This document shows positions 8,247 to 15,481 of a stretch of DNA of 54,591 nt, in pieces. Positions within the stretch are counted from its first letter, which is position 1. Each line of letters opens with the position of its first letter. This DNA is from Haloferax sp. Atlit-12N (lineage in GTDB: Archaea > Halobacteriota > Halobacteria > Halobacteriales > Haloferacaceae). The translations under genes were made by a program, and so were the position numbers. The notes beneath the pieces were generated by a model. The model made no database searches and had not been told where the DNA came from. It saw only the letters and a list, made by a program, of their open reading frames with translations. The DNA is taken from positions 1 through 54,591 of the forward strand of contig NZ_PSYW01000006.1 of the NCBI RefSeq assembly GCF_003383095.1, given 5' to 3'.

Positions 8247-9013
8247 TGCCAGTCACGACCCTCAAGAGCGCACAGGATTTCGAAGAAAAAGGCCACGCTG
8301 AAGTCGAGTTCGTCGGCTTTCGGTACATCGGCGAGTCGTCGATGAAAGCGGACGTCGACATCCGCGAGCGAGCAGGCTATGATGGCCCCGCAAAGTTCCA
8401 GCAGGGCCAGGTCTATCTCGCGCTTCTCCCGACGTTCCTCGACCCCGACCACGTCGAGAACGCAAACATGGGCGTCCACGCTCTCGAAGCTCGCAACGAC
8501 TTCGAGGTAATCTACGATGCCGAGCGCCTCGCTGAAGCTCTCCTCAAGCGGAACTACCTCCCGCCAGAGGTCTTCTACGAGGGATTCGACCGCTACAAGC
8601 GCAAGAAGCTCTTCGACAAACTCGACCTCGACGACGCCGGGCGCGTCTACGACAAGGACGACGAGGCGCCCTATCGCGATCAACTCCGGGACATCGCCGG
8701 CATCGAGCGCGACGAAGCCGCAGAGGTTTCCCAACAGCGGAGCGACGAGTACATCCAGCGCTTCTCGCGCTCGCAGGCCTCCAACATCGTCAAGCTCCTC
8801 CGCGACGACGCCTCGGAGATCAACCTCAACAGCGCCGGTCTCACCGACATGGCCGAGTTCCTCACTCGATTCGAGCCCGCAGTCGTTGAAACCGCCGTCG
8901 ACGTCGACGCTGGCGACGCCGATGCGGACGAACTCGAACGTGTCCGTGCCGATGTAGCGGACGACGAAGACGACGAAGACGAGTCGGACGCCGATAGCGA
9001 CGGCGAGGAGTAA
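8246..9013 (+). CDS. Hypothetical head-region protein with acidic tail
   Basis: 255 aa. It has a beta-rich N-terminal region (1-90) and a helical, charged middle (RYKRKKLFDKLDLDD). The last 30 residues are almost entirely Asp, Glu and Ser, a disordered acidic tail. Its place between capsid and the head-tail connector suggests a capsid-associated role, but I recognise no family. Confidence 0.75.
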   Translation: MPVTTLKSAQDFEEKGHAEVEFVGFRYIGESSMKADVDIRERAGYDGPAKFQQGQVYLALLPTFLDPDHVENANMGVHALEARNDFEVIYDAERLAEALLKRNYLPPEVFYEGFDRYKRKKLFDKLDLDDAGRVYDKDDEAPYRDQLRDIAGIERDEAAEVSQQRSDEYIQRFSRSQASNIVKLLRDDASEINLNSAGLTDMAEFLTRFEPAVVETAVDVDAGDADADELERVRADVADDEDDEDESDADSDGEE

Positions 9014-9018
9014 GCCCC

Positions 9019-9720
9019 ATGTCGACCGCGCCAGATGACGTCCGCTACGCGAGCGTCGAGGCCGTCCTCACGGCCGCGACCGACTCCGACCCGTCGATGG
9101 CGGCTCAATGGGAGCGCGACCGGGCGAAACGCCGAGCAGTCGCAGCCACCGAGACGTGGGTTCGCGAGACTGGAAAAGCGTTCCACGCCGTCCGCGTTGG
9201 CGACCCGAACGAACCGCGAACGTGGCCTGTCTTCGACGTCCAAGACGCCGTCTCGTGGTCACCAGCGACGATCATCCTCGACGAACAACCGCTCCCGATC
9301 GACGCGGTCGAAGGCGATGCGATCGAGGTTCGCGATGGCCGAGACTCGTGGGACGACATCACCGCTGAAGAGGGCGACTCGTGGACACTCGACTATCGCC
9401 GCAAGCGTCTGCGGATTCACCATCGGCGCTTCGCCCGGAAGCCATGGGACGACCCAAACACGCGGTTCTGCCGGCTAACGTATCGCTACGGGCCGCTCGA
9501 CGACACCGTGTCGATGACTGACGGCCTCGTCGAAAGCGTCCCCGAAGACGTCGCCGAGGCAGTCGCAGCGAAAGCGGCGATGCGGCTCACCCTCGACGAC
9601 AACTCCGAGCGTGGGCTTCCGGACGACGGCCAGCTGACGAGCCGTGGGTCGAAGCGGGCTGCGCTCAAAGAGGAATGGGAAGACACGGTGGCCAACTACA
9701 CCGGTTTCTCAACGCTCTGA
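9019..9720 (+). CDS. Head-tail connector (adaptor-like) protein
   Basis: 233 aa in the position of the head-tail adaptor. The central beta region gives way to a C-terminal helical part (SVPEDVAEAVAAKAAMRLTLDD), the pattern of gp6/gp15-type connectors, where helices bind portal. Function is inferred from order and architecture; followed two bases later by the neck gene. Confidence 0.6.
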   Translation: MSTAPDDVRYASVEAVLTAATDSDPSMAAQWERDRAKRRAVAATETWVRETGKAFHAVRVGDPNEPRTWPVFDVQDAVSWSPATIILDEQPLPIDAVEGDAIEVRDGRDSWDDITAEEGDSWTLDYRRKRLRIHHRRFARKPWDDPNTRFCRLTYRYGPLDDTVSMTDGLVESVPEDVAEAVAAKAAMRLTLDDNSERGLPDDGQLTSRGSKRAALKEEWEDTVANYTGFSTL

Positions 9721-9722
9721 CC

Positions 9723-10142
9723 ATGGAACTCGAAGCCGACTTCGAGGGCCTCGCAGAGGAAGCGCTACTCGCCAACGTCGCCGCAACGCTCCGCGACGAG
9801 TATGGGCCACTTCTGAAAGACGCCATCGAGGAGAACTTCAAGGCGTACGCCGCCGCGAACGACTACGACATCTCCTTCGTCTGGGACGCTGCCAGCGACC
9901 CTGTCGTTGAGCGAACTCGTCGCTCTGTCCACCTGCGACTTGAGTGGCCAGGGCTCACCGCCCTCTTCGAACTGGGCGTTGAGCCGCACACGATCACCGG
10001 CGATCTGCACTTCTACTGGGCTGAGAAAGACATGTGGATTCAGACAGATTCCGTCAACTGGGGGAGTGAGACTGGCGGTATCCCCGAATCCCGGGCAATC
10101 CAAAACGGGCTCGAGGACCTCCGCCAGGAGCTGCAACGATGA
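9723..10142 (+). CDS. HK97 gp10-like neck/tail-completion protein
   Basis: 139 aa from ATG 9723. A helical N terminus leads into a beta region with LFELGVEPHTITG and LHFYW, resembling the fEyGT..h.I.....LhF core of the HK97 gp10 family. A C-terminal SRAIQNGLEDLRQEL helix follows, as in that family. Predicted to join the capsid connector to the tail. The last codon overlaps the next ATG (10139). Confidence 0.65.
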   Translation: MELEADFEGLAEEALLANVAATLRDEYGPLLKDAIEENFKAYAAANDYDISFVWDAASDPVVERTRRSVHLRLEWPGLTALFELGVEPHTITGDLHFYWAEKDMWIQTDSVNWGSETGGIPESRAIQNGLEDLRQELQR

Positions 10143-10609
10143 CGCTCGTCGAAGACGTCCTCAGCTGGATCCAGGCCGACTTCGCGGGCGGGTTCCCTGG
10201 CGACCTGGAGCGAGTCAACCGCGACGACTCGAACAAGCTTGACGCTGGGATCCGGTCTCGGAAGCAGGACCTCGCACGCTCAAACCTTGTCGGCGTCGGC
10301 TCGGTCCGGACGGACCCCACCGCCGTTGGGACCGAGTACGAGCACAAACAGGACGCGGTCCTCTCCTGTCGCATCGAGGGGCTTCACGAAAACCAGCGCG
10401 GCCACATCGCTGACGGCGCTGCGTTCGAAGCTCTCGTCCGGAACGTTAGGCTCGCCATCCTCACACACCGCGAGTACCCCACGACGTCGACGCCGGCGAC
10501 CTACCACACGATTCTCCTCGAAAACGAGCGCAACGACTCGAAGAACTACCGAGATTTCTACCAGTACTCGTTTGAAATACGTTTCCGCGGGTACGACGAC
10601 TTCAGCTAA
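10139..10609 (+). CDS. Tail terminator-like protein
   Basis: 156 aa between the gp10-like protein and the tail tube, the standard slot for the tail terminator that caps the tube. Alternating beta strands and a helix (GAAFEALVRNVRLAILTH) fit the alpha/beta fold of that family. The sequence similarity is not strong by eye, so the call depends mostly on gene order. Confidence 0.6.
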   Translation: MTLVEDVLSWIQADFAGGFPGDLERVNRDDSNKLDAGIRSRKQDLARSNLVGVGSVRTDPTAVGTEYEHKQDAVLSCRIEGLHENQRGHIADGAAFEALVRNVRLAILTHREYPTTSTPATYHTILLENERNDSKNYRDFYQYSFEIRFRGYDDFS

Positions 10610-10643
10610 CAACCATGTTTTCCACACACGGCGGAGGTGACCG

Positions 10644-11564
10644 ATGAGCGCCGGCGCTGGGAGCAGCACCGTCGCGTTCACGCCCGAACCGTCGTTCGGG
10701 GGCGACCCGGACACGGGGACGGCGACGTTCTACCTCCCGTTCAAGAACCCGACCGTCGGAGAAGCATCGCTATCGAATGAACTGCGCCGCCTTCGCGACC
10801 CTGACTCGGCCGTGAGCGTCGGCTCGCTCGCCCAGAACTTCGAGGGCGCGCTCAGCATCTCGGGAGAACTCTCGACGAACGACTGGCATCAGCTCGTGTT
10901 CAACAACGACTCGAACACCGGCTGGGAGCCTGGTCGCATGCCCTCGTCTCGCTGGTATCTCGGCGTCGATTACCTTGACGGCGCGGGGACTGGCACGACC
11001 GAGCGTGAGCTGGCAATGTGCATCGTCACGAACGCCCAGATCACCTATCAGCAGGGCGGGGCCGTCACCCTCGACCTGACGATGATCTACGGCGACGAGC
11101 CGGATCTTTCGACGAGCATCACGCCGTCGAACGTCCAGAAACCCACCGACAGCGACGTCGTCGCCTTCCACGGCTTCGATGTCCAGGTCGACGGTGCGAC
11201 CGTCTCGAAGCTCCAGAACGCGACGCTTCAGCTCTCGCCGAACGCCCGCTTCCATCGTGGCGCGGACCGACACCCAGTCGCCGCTGTCATCGGAGACGTC
11301 ACGCCGACGCTCTCGACGACGGCCATCTACTCCGGGCCGGAAGCTGTCGAGCGCGCGTACGGTGCAGCGGCCGCAACGACGCCTGCTGACCGTCTCGACT
11401 CGGTTAGCGGGGCCGTCACGACGACGAACGGTTCGGGGACGACCACGACGTACAATCTGACTGGACTCGTCCCGCAGTCGTACAACTGGCAGGACCTCAT
11501 CGCCGCCGACAGCGACCTCACAGAACCCGTGACCTACAACGTCGACGACGTCACGGTGGCCTAA
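10644..11564 (+). CDS. Major tail tube protein
   Basis: 306 aa, beta-rich with many Thr/Ser/Gly, placed just before the frameshifting chaperone pair, which is where the tail tube gene always lies in long-tailed viruses. The internal region (NAQITYQQGGAVTLDLTMIY) looks like the long tube strands. A good ribosome binding site (GGAGGTGA) lies a few bases upstream of ATG 10644. No sheath gene is seen, so the tail is predicted to be non-contractile. Confidence 0.8.
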   Translation: MSAGAGSSTVAFTPEPSFGGDPDTGTATFYLPFKNPTVGEASLSNELRRLRDPDSAVSVGSLAQNFEGALSISGELSTNDWHQLVFNNDSNTGWEPGRMPSSRWYLGVDYLDGAGTGTTERELAMCIVTNAQITYQQGGAVTLDLTMIYGDEPDLSTSITPSNVQKPTDSDVVAFHGFDVQVDGATVSKLQNATLQLSPNARFHRGADRHPVAAVIGDVTPTLSTTAIYSGPEAVERAYGAAAATTPADRLDSVSGAVTTTNGSGTTTTYNLTGLVPQSYNWQDLIAADSDLTEPVTYNVDDVTVA

Positions 11565-11566
11565 TC

Positions 11567-12118
11567 ATGCCGCTTCGAACACAACGCTACGACCTCACCG
11601 ACGAAATCGAACGGATCGACGACGAACTGGCCGACCTCAAAGCGACAAAGCAAGATCTCATCGACGCCGATGAGGACAAGCGAGACGCCATCGGCCAGGT
11701 CAACCAACGAATCACGACGCTCGAAGCCGAACAGCGTGGCGCTCGATGGGCGCGTGACGAAGCCCACCTGCCACCGAGTGAGGGTGGCGTCGACGTCTGG
11801 GATCACTCTGTCGACAGCCTCGAGTTCGCCGCTCTCTCTGCAGGCGACATTGCAGAGGTCTTCAGCGAAATCACGAACCGAACCCAGCGCGTCGTCGAAA
11901 TCCACATGGTCGCCCAGGGGACCGTCGACGCACCGTATCACGACAGCGATGCATCGTACGGCGACCGCGTCGAGACGGTCGGGGGCGGTCTTCCGGCCGC
12001 GTTCGTCAAGTTCGCGTACAACCACGTCAACAGTCTCTCGACGGTGGGAAATCCCGCCGGGACCGCCTCCAAGCGTTCGCCCGAGGAGACGCGGTCCCAG
12101 ACGCCGACGAGCAACTGA
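11567..12118 (+). CDS. Tail assembly chaperone G
   Basis: 183 aa. The N-terminal coiled coil (residues 8-60, DEIERIDDELADLKATKQDL) precedes a globular part. The gene lies between tail tube and tape measure and its 3' part overlaps a second frame entered through a -1 slip site (12046-12052). This is the arrangement of lambda G/GT, whose products coat the tape measure during tail assembly. Without frameshift the protein ends at TGA 12116-12118 with a polar, basic tail. Confidence 0.85.
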   Translation: MPLRTQRYDLTDEIERIDDELADLKATKQDLIDADEDKRDAIGQVNQRITTLEAEQRGARWARDEAHLPPSEGGVDVWDHSVDSLEFAALSAGDIAEVFSEITNRTQRVVEIHMVAQGTVDAPYHDSDASYGDRVETVGGGLPAAFVKFAYNHVNSLSTVGNPAGTASKRSPEETRSQTPTSN

Positions 12119-12249
12119 CAGCTGACTATTTCGTCGGCCTCGCGATGGCGCACGGCCACCCGCCAGAACAAGCTCGCAACTACTCGATGCGCGACCTCGA
12201 ACTGATGCAGATCGTCTCCAACAATACTGGAGGGCTCCTTAATGGCTGA
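11567..12249 (+). CDS. Tail assembly chaperone GT, made by -1 frameshift
   Basis: Shifting -1 at GGGAAAT (12046-12052) joins the G frame to a downstream frame that stops at TGA 12247-12249, giving about 227 aa. The T part encodes well-formed halophile protein, for example DEQLTADYFVGLAMAHGH and RDLELMQIV, and has no start codon of its own with a ribosome site. Its last codons overlap the tape measure ATG (12242). In lambda the T domain recruits the tube protein to G-coated tape measure; the same role is inferred here. The T part is too short and startless for ordinary gene calling. Confidence 0.8.
12046..12052 (+). promoter_or_regulatory. Programmed -1 frameshift slip site GGGAAAT
   Basis: In the G frame the codons read GTG GGA AAT, so the heptamer is G GGA AAT, a perfect X XXY YYZ slip site in the correct phase. 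After a one-base backward slip the codons become GGG AAA and reading continues in the T frame. Lambda uses GGGAAAG at the equivalent place. Confidence 0.8.
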
Positions 12250-13387
12250 AGACCAACAGTTCGGCGCAGGCGCAACCCTCGCCGTCGACGTCGATCGCGC
12301 AAGCCTTCGGCACACCCGCGACGTCATCCAGGACACGGTCGGCGACCTCGATGTCACCGTCCGACCAGGTGGCGCGTCGGCAGCCCGTGTCGACGGCGGG
12401 GGCGTTGGTGGAGGCGACCTCTCGTTGTCCGCGGCCGTCGACGCAGTCGATCGCCACGGCGAAATGCGCTCGAAGGAGGCAGCGCTCGGCCGGCAACTCG
12501 CCGCTGAACAGCTCGAAGTCCAGCGCCACATCTGGGAGACCGTTGGGGACATCGCTGAGACGATGGACGACGGCGGCCTCATTGGAGGCGCTGTCGGTGA
12601 CCTCCTTGTCGAGGCCGGCGGCGGCGCTGCGGGCGAAACCGCTGGTGCGGTCGCGAGTGAGATCCCCGACACGATTGGCGACATCCTCGGAACCGCGGCC
12701 GGGGAGGTTCTCGGGAAGGCAGTCAGCGACCTCTTACCGACTGGCGGGTCGTCGGTCTCGATCACGAAGCCGGAGTGGGTCCCGCTTGACGTCGCCCGGC
12801 CGTCGTGGGAGGTCGGCGTCGACACGCCGAGTGATCTCGACGTGCGCGAACCAGACTGGGCGCCACTCGCCGTTCAAGAGCCCGAGTTTGCGGTCGGTGT
12901 CGACCGTCCCGACTGGAAAGTCGGTGTGGATGACCCCTCGCCGCTGCGTGTCGAGACGCCGGTACTCGAGGTCGAAGATGTTCCACCCCTTGAAGTCGAC
13001 ATGAGCCTCTCTGTCGCAGGTGGTGGCGGCGGCGGTGCAAAAAGCACGGGTGAATGGTTCCGTGACAACGTTGAAGCACCACTTCTGGGTGACGGTTTCG
13101 CCGAGTCCGAGCGAAAGGCCTCCAACTATTTGCTCAGGAGGATCGGCGTAACTCCAACAGACATCACTCCTGTCGGCCAACCATCACAGGGATCCCGGTC
13201 GAAAAGCTCTGCAAGCGCTTCAACGACCATCGACTACGGCCCGACGTACAACATCAACCTCGATACCGATCGCATCATTCGAGAAATAAAACAAGCACAC
13301 CGAAAGGACGTCAACAATATCGAGTCGCGCCTCGACAGCGTCGAATCAGATGTCGATTCGCTCCAGCGGGCTCTACGTGGTCGGTGA
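12242..13387 (+). CDS. Tape measure protein (short)
   Basis: 381 aa directly after the G/GT pair, where the tail length ruler lies. Residues 60-165 are helical with Gly/Ala-rich hydrophobic segments (GLIGGAVGDLL, EIPDTIGDILGTAAGEVLG) typical of tape measures. Residues 176-252 are a beta repeat region based on P.W.V.V..P. The last 40 residues form a coiled coil (ESRLDSVESDVDSLQRAL). At roughly 0.15 nm per residue, the family rule, the tail would be only about 57 nm; this is an inference. Confidence 0.8.
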   Translation: MAEDQQFGAGATLAVDVDRASLRHTRDVIQDTVGDLDVTVRPGGASAARVDGGGVGGGDLSLSAAVDAVDRHGEMRSKEAALGRQLAAEQLEVQRHIWETVGDIAETMDDGGLIGGAVGDLLVEAGGGAAGETAGAVASEIPDTIGDILGTAAGEVLGKAVSDLLPTGGSSVSITKPEWVPLDVARPSWEVGVDTPSDLDVREPDWAPLAVQEPEFAVGVDRPDWKVGVDDPSPLRVETPVLEVEDVPPLEVDMSLSVAGGGGGGAKSTGEWFRDNVEAPLLGDGFAESERKASNYLLRRIGVTPTDITPVGQPSQGSRSKSSASASTTIDYGPTYNINLDTDRIIREIKQAHRKDVNNIESRLDSVESDVDSLQRALRGR

Positions 13388-13606
13388 CTATTCACGAACC
13401 ACTAACACGTATTTCCCTTCGATGTACTTCTTAAACAACTTCTTAGCCAAGACGAACACGATTGGGAGTGCGATTATAGCGAGAGCGAGCACAACCAGGT
13501 TCTGGAAGTAGGCGAAGATGACGCCGGCGAGCACGATACCCAACGCGAAGACGGCCACGACTTTCACGGCCGATTTCGCCAGACGAGTCCAGTCAGTCCC
13601 TGACAT
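13388..13606 (-). CDS. Small two-TM membrane protein, antisense in tail module
   Basis: 72 aa with two hydrophobic spans (AVKVVAVFALGIVLAGVIFAY and LVVLALAIIALPIVFVLA, residues about 13-33 and 37-54) and a basic cytoplasmic-type stretch KKLFKKY. It is the only leftward gene inside the structural block and its stop abuts the tape measure stop. An AT-rich stretch (13607-13640) upstream could hold its promoter. Could be a holin or superinfection-exclusion protein; not determinable from sequence. Confidence 0.65.
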   Translation of the reverse strand: MSGTDWTRLAKSAVKVVAVFALGIVLAGVIFAYFQNLVVLALAIIALPIVFVLAKKLFKKYIEGKYVLVVRE

Positions 13607-13686
13607 TTTCTAATACTTTCTACTCTGTCAGAATAAGCGTACCCCCACGACAGCCCGCTAATCGACCCGTACGACCGCAGTAGCGA

Positions 13687-13701
13687 CTTTTCATACTCAA
13701 C
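13687..13701 (+). repeat. 15-bp motif, copy 1, before tail tip operon
   Basis: CTTTTCATACTCAAC ends directly at ATG 13702 and recurs exactly at 25500-25514. A CAGAATAAG element (13629-13637) and a TACCCCC stretch lie upstream in both places. It sits where a new rightward transcript would start after the antisense gene. Confidence 0.5.
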
Positions 13702-14352
13702 ATGCCCACACGACTTACTGGAGCTGTCCTCGAGGTCGACGCGACCCTCGGCGGCCAGCAACGCACCGGAGTATTTCACCTGGCCAAGGACTATAACCTC
13801 GTTAGCGACCTCCGCCGGGAGTATCTCATCGGACCCGTCGGTGAACTGGGGGCACGCTTGATCGGCGTTCTCGAAGACGAAACTGGAGAACAAGCCCTCG
13901 ATGGCGTCGGAACCAACCGCAAAGGCTTCGTGATCGACGCTGGTGCGGGGACGCGGTCGTACGAAATCACCGTGTCGCTGTCCGAGACCGAGTTCGGTGA
14001 CCGCGGGTATCTCCAGATGGGTGATACGGGAGACGAGACAACGTTGACGGCGTACGATGCGACTGGCGCTGACGGAAGAGATCAGGATTCAGTTCTCGGA
14101 CGGTATCTCGAAGAAGCCACGACTGACTCCGCAAATCCGGTATTTCTCCACATTGGCCACTATCACGACGGGACGTACAGTAGCGACGGGCAAGCCGGGC
14201 TCTACGGCGAACCGCGGCCGGTCCACATCCCAGAGGGGCCGCGGGTAGTGGAGTCCGACGACGAACCGTCGACCGTCGAGGTCCAGATCACGTGCCACGT
14301 CGTTGGCTCGTTCGCCGGCCCCATCGACAAAGCAGTTCAGGAGGCCTTCTAA
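13702..14352 (+). CDS. Tail protein, probable distal tail component
   Basis: 216 aa, first rightward gene after the tape measure, the usual place of the distal tail protein that caps the tube and carries the tip. Mostly beta, with strands such as SYEITVSLSET and VEVQITCHVVG at the C terminus. The start directly follows a repeat shared with another intergenic region. Exact family not recognised. Confidence 0.6.
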   Translation: MPTRLTGAVLEVDATLGGQQRTGVFHLAKDYNLVSDLRREYLIGPVGELGARLIGVLEDETGEQALDGVGTNRKGFVIDAGAGTRSYEITVSLSETEFGDRGYLQMGDTGDETTLTAYDATGADGRDQDSVLGRYLEEATTDSANPVFLHIGHYHDGTYSSDGQAGLYGEPRPVHIPEGPRVVESDDEPSTVEVQITCHVVGSFAGPIDKAVQEAF

Positions 14353-14353
14353 C

Positions 14354-15481
14354 ATGCGTCGTCGACTCTACACACTCAAATCGAGAGACGAGGCGACGGC
14401 CGTGCTCGGCAGCGACAGCCAACGCAACATCGCCAGCCAGTCGTCGCTGTCCGGCGGCGTCTCGGTCGCCGAAGCGGTCTCTCTGGAGCCGGGGCAAATC
14501 CGATTCGAGTTCTTCGTTTCCGGTGAGGGATCAGACTACATCGCAAACGCGTTCAAAGAACTCCTCAACTCGGACTACCAGGAGATCCCGTTCTTCGGCG
14601 TCACGAACGAAACCGAGTTCGACGGGTACTACGTCCCCGAATCTGGGGCGACGCGCCCGCTCGACGCGCAGGTCGTTGGCGAGATCCACCGCGTCAACGC
14701 CGTGCTCTCTGAAGCGGGGACCAAGGCGTCTCACCTCCGGTCGCTCGCCATGTCACTCTCGCCGGTACAGAACGATCACGGCAACGACCAATCTGCATCG
14801 CTGACCGTCCCCGCGACCGCAACGGGAGTCAGGTGGTTCAACTCCGTCGACGGGACGACCACGTCGCCCACGCCCACGAACACGCTCTCGACGCAGTTCG
14901 GTGACGTCGACGTCTTCGACGCGGCCGGTGCCCCGACGACCGAGTCGGAACTCGTCTACGACGTCCCCTACGCGGACCAGGGCAAGACCGACTGTCGCGT
15001 GTGGGATGACCGCGGCGTCACGAAGCTCGACGCCGATGACAACGTCCAGTGGGCGAAGGTCTTCGTGACCTCGCACGAGTTCGCGGGGAACATCGTCGTC
15101 GAGAACGGCCTTGTCCGCCTCGAGATGGACGGGCCGACGAACACGCTCGACGTGTCGGTGTGGAGTGACGGAACGGGCCAGTGGTCGTCGCTCTCGCTCG
15201 GGGCGTCCGACTGGCAGCTCTCTGACGTCGACCTCACTCACATCGGCCCGGTTGCCATCGAGGCGCAGCTCCGCTTCGAGAACACGACCGACGGCAGTCA
15301 GCACGCCCAGAACATGCGCCTCGCGAGGGGCGCGACGAAGGTGCTCTTCGAGAACCCCGACAACGAGGCCGAGACGACGCCGACCGGCCTCCAGGACCTC
15401 CTCGACCCGATCGCGTCGAAGGAAGCGCAGACGGCGAACGAATCGCTCGGTCTCCGGAAGCGGAGTGAGGTGAACAAATGA
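14354..15481 (+). CDS. Tail tip/baseplate protein
   Basis: 375 aa from ATG 14354. The N-terminal domain (1-120) is alpha/beta and a beta-rich C-terminal half includes carbohydrate-module-like strands (NTLDVSVWSDG, LRFENTTDGS). Overlaps the start of the large hub gene by 4 bp. Position between distal tail protein and hub supports a structural tip role; no family named with confidence. Confidence 0.6.
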   Translation: MRRRLYTLKSRDEATAVLGSDSQRNIASQSSLSGGVSVAEAVSLEPGQIRFEFFVSGEGSDYIANAFKELLNSDYQEIPFFGVTNETEFDGYYVPESGATRPLDAQVVGEIHRVNAVLSEAGTKASHLRSLAMSLSPVQNDHGNDQSASLTVPATATGVRWFNSVDGTTTSPTPTNTLSTQFGDVDVFDAAGAPTTESELVYDVPYADQGKTDCRVWDDRGVTKLDADDNVQWAKVFVTSHEFAGNIVVENGLVRLEMDGPTNTLDVSVWSDGTGQWSSLSLGASDWQLSDVDLTHIGPVAIEAQLRFENTTDGSQHAQNMRLARGATKVLFENPDNEAETTPTGLQDLLDPIASKEAQTANESLGLRKRSEVNK

